Shown: positions 29,469 through 38,680 of the stretch, piece by piece
How the letters are laid out: each line of letters starts with the position of its first letter
Numbering within the stretch: the first letter of the stretch is position 1
Source of the DNA: JAICMB01 sp963795935
GTDB lineage: Bacteria > Acidobacteriota > Terriglobia > Bryobacterales > Bryobacteraceae
Length of the DNA: 64,000 bases
Reading direction: 5' to 3'
Assembly: GCA_963795935.1 (NCBI GenBank)
Contig: CAWCJO010000001.1
Coordinates: 62,001-126,000, forward strand
The notes under the pieces: generated by a model
What the model saw: only the letters and a program-made list of their open reading frames with translations
Databases searched by the model: none
Told to the model about the DNA's origin: nothing
Program-made: the position numbers and the translations under genes

Positions 29469-30128
29469 ATGGTCGAATATAGAACGGAAGCCAAACAAAA
29501 GAAGAGAGTCGCGATCTGCGACACACAGCCGATCACCGCCGAGGGCATGCGCGTGCTTCTCGAATCCTGTCAGGATTTCGAGTTTATCGACTGGGCGGAA
29601 TCGCTCGAAGTCGGCGCCTCCCTGGTCCGGAACAGCCGCCCCGACGTGCTGATCGTCGATAAGGCCTTCGGAACCCACGCGGTCCTCGATTGTCTGCACG
29701 ATTTAAAAGCCTTCGAACCCCCGCCGCTCATCATCGTCTGGGGCGTCTCCATGACCGAAGCGGAGGCCCTCCGGTTCCTGCAGGCCGGAGCGAGCGGGAT
29801 CATCCGCAAGGGCGCGGACCTGCGCACCTTGATGTCTTGCGTCAATACCGTCGCGGCGGGCCGCAACTGGATGGAAGACACCGTCTTCCGCGATGCCGCC
29901 CGGCACGAGCGCTATCCCCGCTCCGAACTAACCGCCCGGGAGCGCCAGGTCCTCGAACTGGTGGAGCAGGGATCCAAGAACAAGGAGATCGCCCAGGAAC
30001 TGGGTATCCGTCCGGGAACGGTGAAAATCCACCTGAAACACATTTTTGAAAAAACCGGCGTGCGCGGCCGCTATGGCCTGGCGCTCAGCGGCCTGAAGGA
30101 AAAAGCCCTAGTCCCGCTGGCCTCCTGA
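29469..30128 (+). CDS. NarL/FixJ-family response regulator
   Basis: Two-domain DNA-binding regulator of 219 residues. The receiver domain (about residues 12-130) starts RVAICDTQPITAEGMRVLL and contains PDVLIVDKAFG, whose Asp is the likely phosphoacceptor, and GASGIIRKGAD with the conserved Lys. The C-terminal LuxR helix-turn-helix runs from LTARERQVLELVEQGSKNKE to GTVKIHLKHIFEKTG. A strong AAGGAGG lies just before the ATG. No sensor kinase is nearby. It is divergent from the cpaE-like gene and could control it; this is inference. Confidence 0.92.
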   Translation: MVEYRTEAKQKKRVAICDTQPITAEGMRVLLESCQDFEFIDWAESLEVGASLVRNSRPDVLIVDKAFGTHAVLDCLHDLKAFEPPPLIIVWGVSMTEAEALRFLQAGASGIIRKGADLRTLMSCVNTVAAGRNWMEDTVFRDAARHERYPRSELTARERQVLELVEQGSKNKEIAQELGIRPGTVKIHLKHIFEKTGVRGRYGLALSGLKEKALVPLAS

Positions 30129-30158
30129 AACGAATCGCGCGCCCTGCGAGGCGCCGAT

Positions 30159-30192
30159 CCGAGCGTAGTCCCGAAACTACGGCCGGCCTCGG
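30159..30192 (+). terminator. Hairpin after the response-regulator gene
   Basis: CGTAGT (30164-30169) pairs with ACTACG (30176-30181) around a 6-base loop, extended by CCGAG (30159-30163) and CTCGG (30188-30192) with a bulge. There is no T tract, so it may be a weak or factor-assisted terminator, or only an mRNA-stabilising structure. Confidence 0.35.
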
Positions 30193-30247
30193 AGACCGTG
30201 CTGGATGTCTCTAAACTCCGCGGCGGAGGTGGTCTAGCGAACGCGCA

Positions 30248-30449
30248 TCAGGCCTCGATGAACATGCGTTCGATACGTGCGTCCATTTCTTCTTCAATGA
30301 ACTCCCGCGCGCCCCTGACGCCAATCCCTTTCGACAATCCTGCAACAGGCGCCCGGATGGGATTCCGGCCTTTTAGCGATCTACGCGAATCAAGCTTCCT
30401 GCTCCTGTTTGAAATAGAATTCTATGGCCTTCAGATTGCGAAGAGCCAT
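30248..30449 (-). CDS. Possible small protein downstream of sixA (frameshifted)
   Basis: A short frame starts at ATG 30449 (MALRNLKAIEFYFKQEQEA). After a one-base shift near 30390 it continues as an open frame ending GAREFIEEEMDARIERMFIE at 30248. The total is about 67 residues, Glu/Arg-rich and probably helical. It starts 31 bases after the sixA stop. Nothing recognisable in family terms; the regular amphipathic composition is the only support. The rest of 30129-30480 holds only the hairpin described separately. Confidence 0.3.
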
Positions 30450-30480
30450 TCCCGAAGCTCGTTTCGCGCGCAATACGCGA

Positions 30481-30963
30481 TCAGATCGTCAGTTGCGGGG
30501 TCAGCATCCACTTCAAAACGCCCCGCGGCGCTGGTCCCCAGCCGTCGACGTCAATCCGCGCCATTCCCGCCGGAGGAAAGTCCACGCGTAGTTCCGGACT
30601 GCCCAGCAGATACGCGGCGTAGGAGCTGAAGAGCGGCTCGTGTCCCGCCAGAACGACACAACCCTCGTCGCGGCGCCCCCGCAATTCATTCCACAACGCC
30701 TCCACGCTCGAATCCGGCGTCAGCGCCGCGCTCGTCAGCACCTGGCCCTTATAGTCCAGCAGATCCGCCGCGATCTGGGCCGCTTCGATCGCGCGCTTAT
30801 ACGGACTCGATAACACCAGCGAGGGACACGCGCGCGCCAGCTTCGCCGCCGACACCACGCGCTGTATTTCCTGCCGTCCCTCCGCCGTCAGCGGACGTTC
30901 CGCATCGGAGACGCCCGCGACCCCGGGCTCCGCCGATCCATGGCGCAGAAGATAAACCTCCAT
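30481..30963 (-). CDS. sixA: SixA-type phosphohistidine phosphatase
   Basis: Histidine-phosphatase-superfamily protein of 160 residues. SixA removes phosphate from histidine of phosphotransfer proteins. The catalytic RHG is in MEVYLLRHGSAEPG, followed by DAERPLTAEGRQEI, SSPYKRAIEAAQIAA and the second active-site His in VVLAGHEPLFSSYAAYLL. The size and the compact N-terminus match SixA rather than the larger phosphoglycerate mutases. Divergent from the O-antigen ligase gene, 46 bases away. Confidence 0.88.
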   Translation of the reverse strand: MEVYLLRHGSAEPGVAGVSDAERPLTAEGRQEIQRVVSAAKLARACPSLVLSSPYKRAIEAAQIAADLLDYKGQVLTSAALTPDSSVEALWNELRGRRDEGCVVLAGHEPLFSSYAAYLLGSPELRVDFPPAGMARIDVDGWGPAPRGVLKWMLTPQLTI

Positions 30964-31009
30964 TTTGCTAGTCTACAGAATTGACCCGCCCCCCAGATCG
31001 CCCGTCCGT

Positions 31010-32242
31010 ATGATTTTGTCGAAGGCTGCGTTCTATCTCACCTGCGGCTCCGCGGTTTCGATCCTGTTTTCAATCGCCGTTTCCCAAATTCTCTTGCTGC
31101 TGGCCCTCGTGGTCCTGCTGTTCTCGGGGGCCCCCCTACGCTTCCCCCCCATCAAACTCCCGCTCGCCGTCTTCGTCGTTTGGACCTTTCTAGCGCTGTT
31201 CCTTTCCGTCGATCCCCGCTCCGGCACGCCCCAGATCCGCAAGATGATTCTCTTCGCGATCCTTCTTCTCGTTCCCAGCACATTCGGCAGCATCGCCCAG
31301 ATTCGGGCCGTCGTTCTGGCCTGGAGTTGCATCGCCGCCGCCTCGGCGCTGCGCAGCTTTTATCAGTTCTGGCTCAAATACGAGCAGTCCCGAGCGCTTC
31401 ACGGAAATTTCTACGATTACTACGTTTCCCAGCGCATCACCGGCTTTACCAGTCACTGGATGACATTCGGCGGCGAGGAAATGATCGTCGCGCTGATGCT
31501 CCTGGCGCTTCTTCTCTTTGGTCCCGCGGCGCGCTGGAAGCCGCTCGGGTGGGCCGCCATCGCAATCCTCGGCGCATCCTTGATACTGAGCATGGATCGC
31601 AGCGTTTTCCTGCTAGGACTGCCCCTCGGGGCCTGCTATCTCCTGTGGCTCTGGAAGCGCTGGCTGGTGCTGCTCGCCCCCGCCGCGCTGCTCGCGCTTC
31701 TTCTCCTCGCCCCTCTTCGCGAGCGCATCTTCTCCAGCTTTGAGCCGCATGCCGGCACGGATTCCAACATGCACCGTCTCATCCTGCGCCGCACCGGGTG
31801 GCGCATGGTCAAAGCGCACCCGCTCTTCGGACTTGGCCCCGAACAGCCCCGCGCGCAATTTGAAAATTACATCCCCGCCGATGTCCCGCGCCCGTTGCCT
31901 TCCGGCTGGTACGGCCATCTTCATAATATTTACCTGCAATATGCCGCCGAACGCGGCATCCCGGCGCTCTTCGCCCTGCTCTGGATGATCGGCAAAATGG
32001 GTCTCGATTTCATGCGCGGCCTGCGCCGTCCCGATCTCGATCCCGGAGCGCGCTTCGTATTGCATGGCGCCATCGCCGTCATTCTCGCCGTCCTCGCCGA
32101 GGGCTTCTTCGAATACAACCTCGGCGACAGCGAAGTCTTGACGATGTTCCTCAACGTCGTCGCCCTGGCTTATGTTGCCCTCGCAGCGGCCTCCGCGCAT
32201 GCGCCCGCTCCGCTCTCCGAAGCCGTCAACGCGGTTCATTAA
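31010..32242 (+). CDS. O-antigen ligase/polymerase family membrane protein
   Basis: Polytopic protein of 410 residues with about ten to twelve membrane helices and the Wzy_C (O-antigen ligase) signature: a large periplasmic loop after the middle helices with RRTGWRMVKAHPLFGLGPEQ followed by GHLHNIYLQYAAERGIPAL, including the functional His-x-x-x-Asn pattern. Such proteins join O-antigen to lipid A core or polymerise polysaccharides. The ATG at 31010 starts directly at the first helix; an in-frame TTG at 30965 would add 15 residues. No other polysaccharide genes are adjacent. Confidence 0.85.
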   Translation: MILSKAAFYLTCGSAVSILFSIAVSQILLLLALVVLLFSGAPLRFPPIKLPLAVFVVWTFLALFLSVDPRSGTPQIRKMILFAILLLVPSTFGSIAQIRAVVLAWSCIAAASALRSFYQFWLKYEQSRALHGNFYDYYVSQRITGFTSHWMTFGGEEMIVALMLLALLLFGPAARWKPLGWAAIAILGASLILSMDRSVFLLGLPLGACYLLWLWKRWLVLLAPAALLALLLLAPLRERIFSSFEPHAGTDSNMHRLILRRTGWRMVKAHPLFGLGPEQPRAQFENYIPADVPRPLPSGWYGHLHNIYLQYAAERGIPALFALLWMIGKMGLDFMRGLRRPDLDPGARFVLHGAIAVILAVLAEGFFEYNLGDSEVLTMFLNVVALAYVALAAASAHAPAPLSEAVNAVH

Positions 32243-32304
32243 CCCAGCGCCGCGGACCCTGGCCCGCTTTGGCGCCCGGCAAGTTACCTCCCGGGAAGTT
32301 GGTA

Positions 32305-33069
32305 CTACCGCGCACACCAGCCTCCATCGATGAGCACATCCGTGCCGGTGATAAAGGCCGCGGCATCGGAGCAGAGAAAAACCGCAAGCTGGCCGATGTC
32401 TTCCACCTTGCCCCAGCGGCCGAGAGGAATGCTGGCGACGAACTGCGCGTTCTTTTCCGGATCGTTCAGCAAAGGCAGGTTCATTTCCGTGGCAAAAGGC
32501 CCCGGGCTGATGGCCACGACGCAAATTCCTTCCGGCGCCAGTTCCAGCGCCAGGGCGCGCGTAAATCCAAGCAGCCCGGCCTTACTCGCCGAATAGGCGG
32601 CTCGCCCGGGGAGGGAAACGTGGCTCATGATGGACGTCATATTGACGATGCGCCCGTAGCCCTGGCCTTTCATGTGCGGAACAAAACTGCGGCACATCAG
32701 GAATGCGCTGGTGAGATTGGTCGCGATGACGGTGTTCCATTCGTCGAGAGTAAACTCGGGAACGTTTTTCCTGATATTCATTCCCGCGTTGTTCACCAGA
32801 ATGTGGACCGGCCCAAAACGTTCGAGGACATCCCGCTCGAGCTGGGCGACCTGCTCGGCGCTGGTGACGTCGGCTCGATAAAGCTCGGCCTCGCCTCCGG
32901 CAGTGCGGGCTTCGTCGCGCACCGCTTCGAGGCTCGCGACGTCGCGGCCGGCCAGCGCCACGCGGGCGCCCGCCGCCGCCAAAGCCAGCGCCATCGCCTT
33001 GCCGAGTCCGCGGCTTGCGCCGGTGACCAGCGCCACGCGCCCTCGCGGATTCGCGCCGGAGATCGTCAC
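32305..33069 (-). CDS. Short-chain dehydrogenase/reductase (FabG-like)
   Basis: Classical SDR of 254 residues. It shows the cofactor motif VTGASRGLGKAMALALAAAG, NNAG (HILVNNAGMN), Ser of NMTSIMSHVS, YSASK and the C-terminal FITGTDVLIDGGWCAR. The length and pattern fit gluconate 5-dehydrogenase/KDG-type or 3-oxoacyl reductases; the substrate is not deducible. The GTG start at 33069 overlaps the rpiB stop as GTGA, the last gene of a three-gene operon. Its company with RpiB suggests a sugar-related substrate. Confidence 0.9.
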   Translation of the reverse strand: MTISGANPRGRVALVTGASRGLGKAMALALAAAGARVALAGRDVASLEAVRDEARTAGGEAELYRADVTSAEQVAQLERDVLERFGPVHILVNNAGMNIRKNVPEFTLDEWNTVIATNLTSAFLMCRSFVPHMKGQGYGRIVNMTSIMSHVSLPGRAAYSASKAGLLGFTRALALELAPEGICVVAISPGPFATEMNLPLLNDPEKNAQFVASIPLGRWGKVEDIGQLAVFLCSDAAAFITGTDVLIDGGWCAR

Positions 33070-33524
33070 CGCGCTTCCGCCTTCCGCTCCATGGCGGCAA
33101 TCTTGGCGACGCGTCGCAGATGGCGTTCCTCGCGCGTGAACGCGGCCCGCAGAAATGCGCACATGAGCTCTCTCGCCAGCTCTACGGCCACGATGCGCGA
33201 GCCGAGTACCAGGACATTCATATCGTCATGCTCCACTCCTTGATGCGCCGAATAGGTATCGTGGCACAGGCCGGCGCGGATTCCGGGGATCTTGTTGGCG
33301 GCTACGGAGGCCCCTACGCCGCTGCCGCAGAGCAGCACCCCGCGCTCGGCGCGGCCCGTCAGAATCGCGGCGCCGACAGCCGCCGCAAAATCGGGATAAT
33401 CGTCCGGCAGGCCGGCGTCGAAATCTCCGACATCGATGACTTCATGACCAAGCTCCGCCGCCGCCGGCATAAGTTGGCGCTTTAAGTCGAAGCCGGCGTG
33501 GTCCGAACCGAACGCGATGCGCAC
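33066..33524 (-). CDS. rpiB: Ribose-5-phosphate isomerase B
   Basis: Interconverts ribose 5-phosphate and ribulose 5-phosphate, or a related aldose/ketose phosphate pair. The family features are visible in order: the start MRIAFGSDHAGFDLKRQL, DVGDFDAGLPDDYPDFA, the catalytic Cys in GVLLCGSGVGASVAANK, then GIRAGLCHDTYSAHQG and HDDMNVLVLGSRIV. The GTG start at 33524 immediately abuts the TAA of the upstream TPR gene, and the stop overlaps the SDR start, so all three are co-translated. 152 residues. Confidence 0.95.
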   Translation of the reverse strand: MRIAFGSDHAGFDLKRQLMPAAAELGHEVIDVGDFDAGLPDDYPDFAAAVGAAILTGRAERGVLLCGSGVGASVAANKIPGIRAGLCHDTYSAHQGVEHDDMNVLVLGSRIVAVELARELMCAFLRAAFTREERHLRRVAKIAAMERKAEAR

Positions 33525-35297
33525 TTATTTCGCTCCTTGTCCGCGCAATATGGTTTCCATTTTCTCCGCTCCGGCGCGGGCCTCGACGGAGCCGGGATCG
33601 TTGTCCAATTCCGCCTGGTATTCCTTCAGAGCGCCGTTCACGTCGCCCTTTTCCGCGAGCACATCCGCCAATGCTAAATGGTACGCTTTAAAACCACGCG
33701 GAACGCGAAGCAGCGCGATGGCCCGCCGTATCTCCCTTTCGGCGTCGCCGAGCCGCGACTGCTTGTCGAGAACCCTTCCGAGCAGAAGATGCGGCTTGGG
33801 ATCGGAGGGGCTCACCGCGATTGCGCGGTTGAAATAGCCGGCGGCATCGTCCAGCATATCGAGGTTGAAATAGCAGATGCCGAGCGCGAACAAAGTCTCT
33901 TCGGAACGCGGATCGGCCTGCAGCACCCGTAGAAAATAAGGAATGGCGTCGATGTCGCGTTGCGCGAGCATCAGTTCGACTCCGAGGTTATGCATCGCTA
34001 CTTCGTTGCCCGGGGCGATGGCGACGCCGCGCTCGTTTAAGGCAAGTCCGTCGCGCCAGAAGCTGCCTTCATAGGCGGTGCCGGCTCCGTAAGCGGCGGC
34101 CAAACAGACGGCAAGCGCAAGCGCCGCCGGCGCCGCGCGGTCCGACCGGAGGCGATCCAGCGCCATCGCAATCAGAATGCTGAACGCAACGGAGGGGAGA
34201 TAGAGATAACGGTCGTGGACGAGTTCGGTGCTGTTGAAGAAAAGCAGCGCGAAAGCCGGCAAAAGCGTCACAAAGATCCACAGGGCCAGCCATTCGAGCA
34301 ACGGCGACCGCCTCACGCAAATCCACATCGCGGCGGCAAGAATTGCAAGCGCCAGACAGGCCAGCGCGGCGCGCAGCGAGTTTTGGAAGCTCGCGACACT
34401 AAGGTTATAAAAGACGCTGAGGCCGATCGGGACAACTAAGTGCTTAACGTAAAATAGTGCGCTGGCCGGTAGCGCCAGAAGCAATTGCCGGACGGAATAG
34501 GGATTATGCCGCTCGGCGAGAGTTTGTATGGCCGCGAGGCGCATGCCGGCGTACAGCAAGATCACGGCCAAAAACGGCAGCGCCGCCCACGCGGCCCGCC
34601 GCAAACGGCGCAATAGCGGCCGCGGCTGCGAATCGACCCACTCGTAGGCAAAGACAAGCGCCACAATCACGACTCCGCTTTCGTGAGCCAAGTCCGACAG
34701 CAGCGAGGCGGCGAGGGCAACCGCCATCCACGCCGCCTGCCCCGTCTCGCGCGCCTTGAAATAGGCGAGCAGCGCGGCCAGCAGCAGGCTTGCCGAGAGA
34801 GGTTCGGTGGCGCCCGAGAGCCAATCGACGGCTTCGACGTGAATCGGATTGAGCCCAAAGAGAAGCGATGCGATGCCGCTGGTCCATTGGCGGCGAGTAA
34901 GGCGTAGCGCGAGAAAATAGACCAGGGCGGTTGCAAGCAGATGGAGAGCAAGCGCCGAAGCGTGCCACGCGGCGGCATTCAATCCGAACAGGGCGTAATT
35001 CAGCATGAGCCACAGCGTGAATATCGGCCGGTAATAGATTGCGATGGCGGTCTTTTGAGCCCAAAGGTGGCCGGCAAAAGCGCGCGGCAAATAATGCCAG
35101 CTTTGGATCAGGGGGTTGTTCTCGATCTGATTGTGATCGTCGTAGACAAAGCCATAGTGCAGGGATGGAAGATAGACGGCGGCGGTGATGGTGAGAGCCG
35201 CAAGTAGCCACAACCATTCCGGCGGCCGAATTGGCCCGGCGCGGGCGTCCGTCGGCGTCAACGGTTCCGGTGGCTTCGCGATAGCGGACAAGCTCAC
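33525..35297 (-). CDS. Polytopic membrane protein with C-terminal TPR repeats (TMTC/PMT-like)
   Basis: 590 residues. About eleven membrane helices are followed by a TPR domain (about residues 425-570) with repeats such as SEETLFALGICYFNLDMLDD and PKPHLLLGRVLDKQSRLGDA. The first loop FVYDDHNQIENNPLIQ carries the acidic Asp-Asp seen in GT-C glycosyltransferases and the eukaryotic TMTC O-mannosyltransferases, and IHVEAVDWLSGATE resembles the same family. A protein glycosyltransferase role is possible but unproven. First gene of the operon with rpiB and the SDR gene. Confidence 0.8.
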   Translation of the reverse strand: MSLSAIAKPPEPLTPTDARAGPIRPPEWLWLLAALTITAAVYLPSLHYGFVYDDHNQIENNPLIQSWHYLPRAFAGHLWAQKTAIAIYYRPIFTLWLMLNYALFGLNAAAWHASALALHLLATALVYFLALRLTRRQWTSGIASLLFGLNPIHVEAVDWLSGATEPLSASLLLAALLAYFKARETGQAAWMAVALAASLLSDLAHESGVVIVALVFAYEWVDSQPRPLLRRLRRAAWAALPFLAVILLYAGMRLAAIQTLAERHNPYSVRQLLLALPASALFYVKHLVVPIGLSVFYNLSVASFQNSLRAALACLALAILAAAMWICVRRSPLLEWLALWIFVTLLPAFALLFFNSTELVHDRYLYLPSVAFSILIAMALDRLRSDRAAPAALALAVCLAAAYGAGTAYEGSFWRDGLALNERGVAIAPGNEVAMHNLGVELMLAQRDIDAIPYFLRVLQADPRSEETLFALGICYFNLDMLDDAAGYFNRAIAVSPSDPKPHLLLGRVLDKQSRLGDAEREIRRAIALLRVPRGFKAYHLALADVLAEKGDVNGALKEYQAELDNDPGSVEARAGAEKMETILRGQGAK

Positions 35298-35529
35298 ATT
35301 CTACAGGTCTTGGGAAGGGCCCGGGGGCGGCATTTTAACCGACCCCTTTTGCCATCCTCGCCTCCCAGCGCCCGCTCCCAGAATTTTTTGCTGGCCCGCT
35401 GCGGCAATTTCACGATTTAATGCTAAGTAGCCGAGGCAACCTTCAGCCTCGCAGTAAGATCGCAGTGGCCTGTAAGTTGCATCACTCGGTTCTGGCGCGC
35501 GAGCGCTATTGATGTAACAGGAGGTAAAC

Positions 35530-36226
35530 GTGAAAGCGGTTCTCATCGCAACAGCCGACGACCATTCTTTGTTCCGGATTGGTGTTGGCGCAAAACAACG
35601 CCATGCAATCGGGAAAAAACAACGGGGAGAGGTGGACTGGTCTGCTCGTGGCGGCGGGCTGCAACGCTGGCGAAACAATCCAGCAAAATCTCGCGCAAAC
35701 CCCGGCCGACCGCGCGAGCAATATGACAATGCCGCGGCGAACCACAACGGACCGGGAAACAAACACCACGTATGAGCAGCGGGTCGACCAGGCAGACCGC
35801 AACACCGTATCGAGCTCGGCCGCGAATACGAACGATAAGATGGATAAGACCACAGCCGATTATGGAGCGGAGGACGTAAAGAAATATTCCGGGTGGAGCG
35901 ACTGGAGAAACGCCAACACAAATACGACCTCGAATAACACGGCAGGGCGGCAGACCGCTGGAGAGCCGTCGATGTCGGGTTGGGAAGCCGCGCAGAATGT
36001 TGCCCGCCAGTTGCCCGCTAGCTGCCGGATCGGCGCTTCCACGTCTGCGTTCGCGCTGCGGCTGAAGGACGGCCGCGTCGCGACGTTCGACGATGCCGGC
36101 AATGCGAAAATTCAGCAGAAATTGCAATCGCGCGGAAATCAGACGGATGAAATGAAGATCTACCGCGTCATTGTCAACGGCAACATGCGGGGTGGAACGA
36201 TAACTCTGAACTCAATTCAGATGTGA
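35530..36226 (+). CDS. Small exported protein of unknown function (apparent frameshift in signal peptide)
   Basis: The GTG at 35530, after AGGAGGT, reads MKAVLIATADDHSL. A second frame then supplies CSGLVLAQNNAMQSG, and the combination makes a convincing signal peptide if one base is bridged near 35568. The mature part (about 210 residues) is rich in Asn, Thr, Gln and Asp in its first half, with WTGLLVAAGCNAGE at the start. The C-terminal half is a compact domain (SAFALRLKDGRVATFDDAGN to YRVIVNGNMRGGTITLNSIQ) that resembles small periplasmic beta-rich proteins. No family recognised. It is divergent from the TPR operon across 232 bases in which I see nothing else. Confidence 0.6.
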
Positions 36227-36238
36227 GCGCCCGCCTGC

Positions 36239-36265
36239 GTGAGCGGCCGCCGTACGGTCGCTCAC
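36239..36265. terminator. Hairpin between convergent genes
   Basis: GTGAGCG (36239-36245) pairs with CGCTCAC (36259-36265) around a 13-base loop that can pair further. It sits between two convergent genes and overlaps the last codons of lnt. No T tract on either strand, so its efficiency as a terminator is doubtful. Confidence 0.4.
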
Positions 36266-37797
36266 AAGGCCTCTTTCCTTTTCGCGGCGTAATGCGGTCG
36301 TTGGGAAAGAAGCAGTGTCAAAACTCCCGCTCCGAGACAAGACCATGCGAACCAATCCCCGGTTCGTGAATAGATCGTTTCCGAATCCACATCCGAATAG
36401 CGCATGCGCCCGACCTTTTCCTCAAAAGGCGGCATGCGATCGACGATGCGGCCCGCCGGGTCGATAGCCACGCTGATGCCATCGTTGGTGGCGCGCACGA
36501 TCCAGCGGCGGTTTTCCGACGGCGCGCATCCTGACCAGCGAGAGGTGCTGGTACCGTGCCGCGCTATGCCCGAAATACCCATCATTGGAGATATTCACGA
36601 GGAACTCGCGCTCCATCGCGAGCGAATTTGCGGACTTCGTCGCGGAAAGGCCGATTCATAACAGATAAAGGCGCCCAGCTTATGGCCCGCGACGTTGAAC
36701 ACCACGCGTTTCGTGCCCGGAACGAAGTCACCCGCCTCCGGAGTGATGCGATTGACGAAGCTGAAAATTGCGGGCACGAATTCCCCGAACGGGACCAGAT
36801 GCATCTTGTCGTAACGGCCGGCAACGCTGCCATTGGGAGCGAGCATCACGGCGGAGTTGAGCGGCTCTCCTTTGGGCGTGTGGGCGACGTTGCCAAACAG
36901 AAAATACGCCCGCGCCTGGCGAGCCAGCATTTCGGCCTGGGCGCGGAACATCGGATCGCGATAGAAATAAAAAGGCCCGGGCGCTTCCGGCCAGACGATC
37001 AGCCGCGGCGTGGATCGCTTCGCCGTCCGCAAGCGAGAGATCGATGAGATGCTCATGCATCATTTCCGCGGTGACCGGGCTCCACTCCTGGTCTTCATTA
37101 AGGTTGGGCTGCACGACGACCGCGGTTTCCTTGCCGGAGACCGGGGCGGGAAGCGCGGGAAGAAGCAATGGGATGGCGAAGAGCGCCGCCCACCAGAGCT
37201 GCTCTTCGCGGCCTCCTCAGAATAGCCAGGGCAAGCGCCACGCTCAGGCCCGCAAACACGAACGAGAGTCCATAGACGCCAACAAACGGCGCGAGCCGCA
37301 GAGGCGCCGGCATATCGATGCCCGCATTCCCGAGCGCCAGCCAGGCAAATCCCGCGTTCGCGTGCGTGCGCTCGATACCGGTCCACAGCGCCGCGATCGC
37401 GGGAATGGCGTACCAATGCCGCAGCAAAACCGCCGCCAGCATCGAAAAAATGCCCAGATGAATCGCCTTGATAAAACAAAACAGCAGAAACGTCGCCCAG
37501 CCGCCCCAGCGGCCCATGCCGCCGTAATGTTCGAGCACGAATTGAATCCAGTAACAGACGCCGAACCAATAGACCACGCCGGCGGTCCAGCCCAGCAGGA
37601 ATCGCATCCACGGCCGCGGCTCGCGCCAGAGGCGCGAGCAGCAACGGCGTGAGCGCGAAGGGCGCAAGAAAAGTAGCGTTGAAGTTAGGGAAAAGAAGGA
37701 TCAAGAACGCAGCCGTAAGCAGCGCGAGCGCCCAATTCAAAGCCGGGTTAAGCCAAACGATAACCGAGGGATCAATCCGGCCGCGTAGCCTGTTCAT
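36262..37797 (-). CDS. lnt: Apolipoprotein N-acyltransferase (several apparent frameshifts)
   Basis: Transfers the third acyl chain to lipoproteins in the inner membrane. Bridging about four to five one-base shifts gives a protein of about 510 residues. The N-terminal membrane part includes VVYWFGVCYWIQFVLEHYGG and HLGIFSMLAAVLL. The nitrilase-like domain has the complete catalytic triad: Glu in LIVWPEAPGPF, Lys in YDKMHLVPFGEFVP, Cys in GAFICYESAFP. It ends with NISNDGYFGHSAARYQHL and a final helix. All parts are collinear on one strand. Its start overlaps the end of lipA by 26 bases, so it is the last gene of a long operon. Confidence 0.85.
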
Positions 37798-38680
37798 TCA
37801 CCTGGTCGGCCATATAGGAGCTTCGTACCAGCGGACCGCTGAAAACCGTCTTGAGGCCCACCGACAAGCCGTAATCCCGGTACGCGTCGAATTCGGCGGG
37901 CGTAACGAAGCGCGCAACCGGGAGGTTCCTGCGGCTGGGCTGCAAGTATTGTCCAATGGTGGCGACGTCCACATTGGAGGCCGCCAGGTCGCGAAGCAGC
38001 TCTTCCACTTCCTGGCGTTCTTCGCCGAGACCGGTCATCAAGCCGGACTTGGTCGGCGATTGCGGCCGGTAGCTCTTGGCAAACCGCAGGACATCGAGCG
38101 ATTGCCGGTAATTCGCCTGCGGCCTGACGCGGCGGTAGAGACGCGGCGACCGTCTCCACATTATGGTTGAAGACGTCGGGCGAGGCATCGAGCACGCGCG
38201 CCAGTGCGTCCCTGTCGCCGCAAAAATCCGGCGTCAGCACTTCGATGCGCGCATGCGGCAGCGCGCCGCGCACTTGGCGCACCGTCTCCGCGAAATGGCG
38301 CGAGCCGCCGTCGCGCAAATCGTCGCGATTTACCGACGTGATCACTACATAACGCAGGTTCATAGCGGCGGCCATGCGCGCCACGTTGGCTGGCTCCTCC
38401 GGATCGAGCGCGAATTCCTTCTTGTGCGGCGATCCTTTCGGCACGGAGCAGAACCCGCACCCCCGCGTGCAAAGATTTCCGAGGATCATGAAAGTGGCCG
38501 CGCCGCGGTGAAAGCACTCGTGCATGTTGGGACAGCGCGCCGATTCGCACACGGTGTGGAGGTTGAGCCGCCGCAGGTCCGCCTTCAAATCGTGAACCTC
38601 CGTGAAGTGCGTATCGGCTTTCCGCAGCCATTCGGGAAGCGCGGCTGCGGCGCCGGCCGGCGATCGAGTTGAACCAGCAT
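37772..38680 (-). CDS. lipA: Lipoyl synthase (two apparent frameshifts)
   Basis: Radical-SAM enzyme that inserts two sulfurs into protein-bound octanoate to make lipoate. Both iron-sulfur clusters are visible: the auxiliary cluster in CESARCPNMHECF and the radical-SAM CTRGCGFCSVPKG, then YVVITSVNRDDLRDGG, IEVLTPDFCGD and the C-terminal Arg-Ser-Ser-Tyr motif GPLVRSSYMADQV. The ATG at 38680 shares its A with the TGA of the SPOR gene and gives MLVQLDRRPA. A shift near 38645 joins this to LPEWLRKADTHFTEVHDL, and a second near 38140 joins DVFNHNVETV to RLYRRVRPQANYRQSLDVL. Confidence 0.9.
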
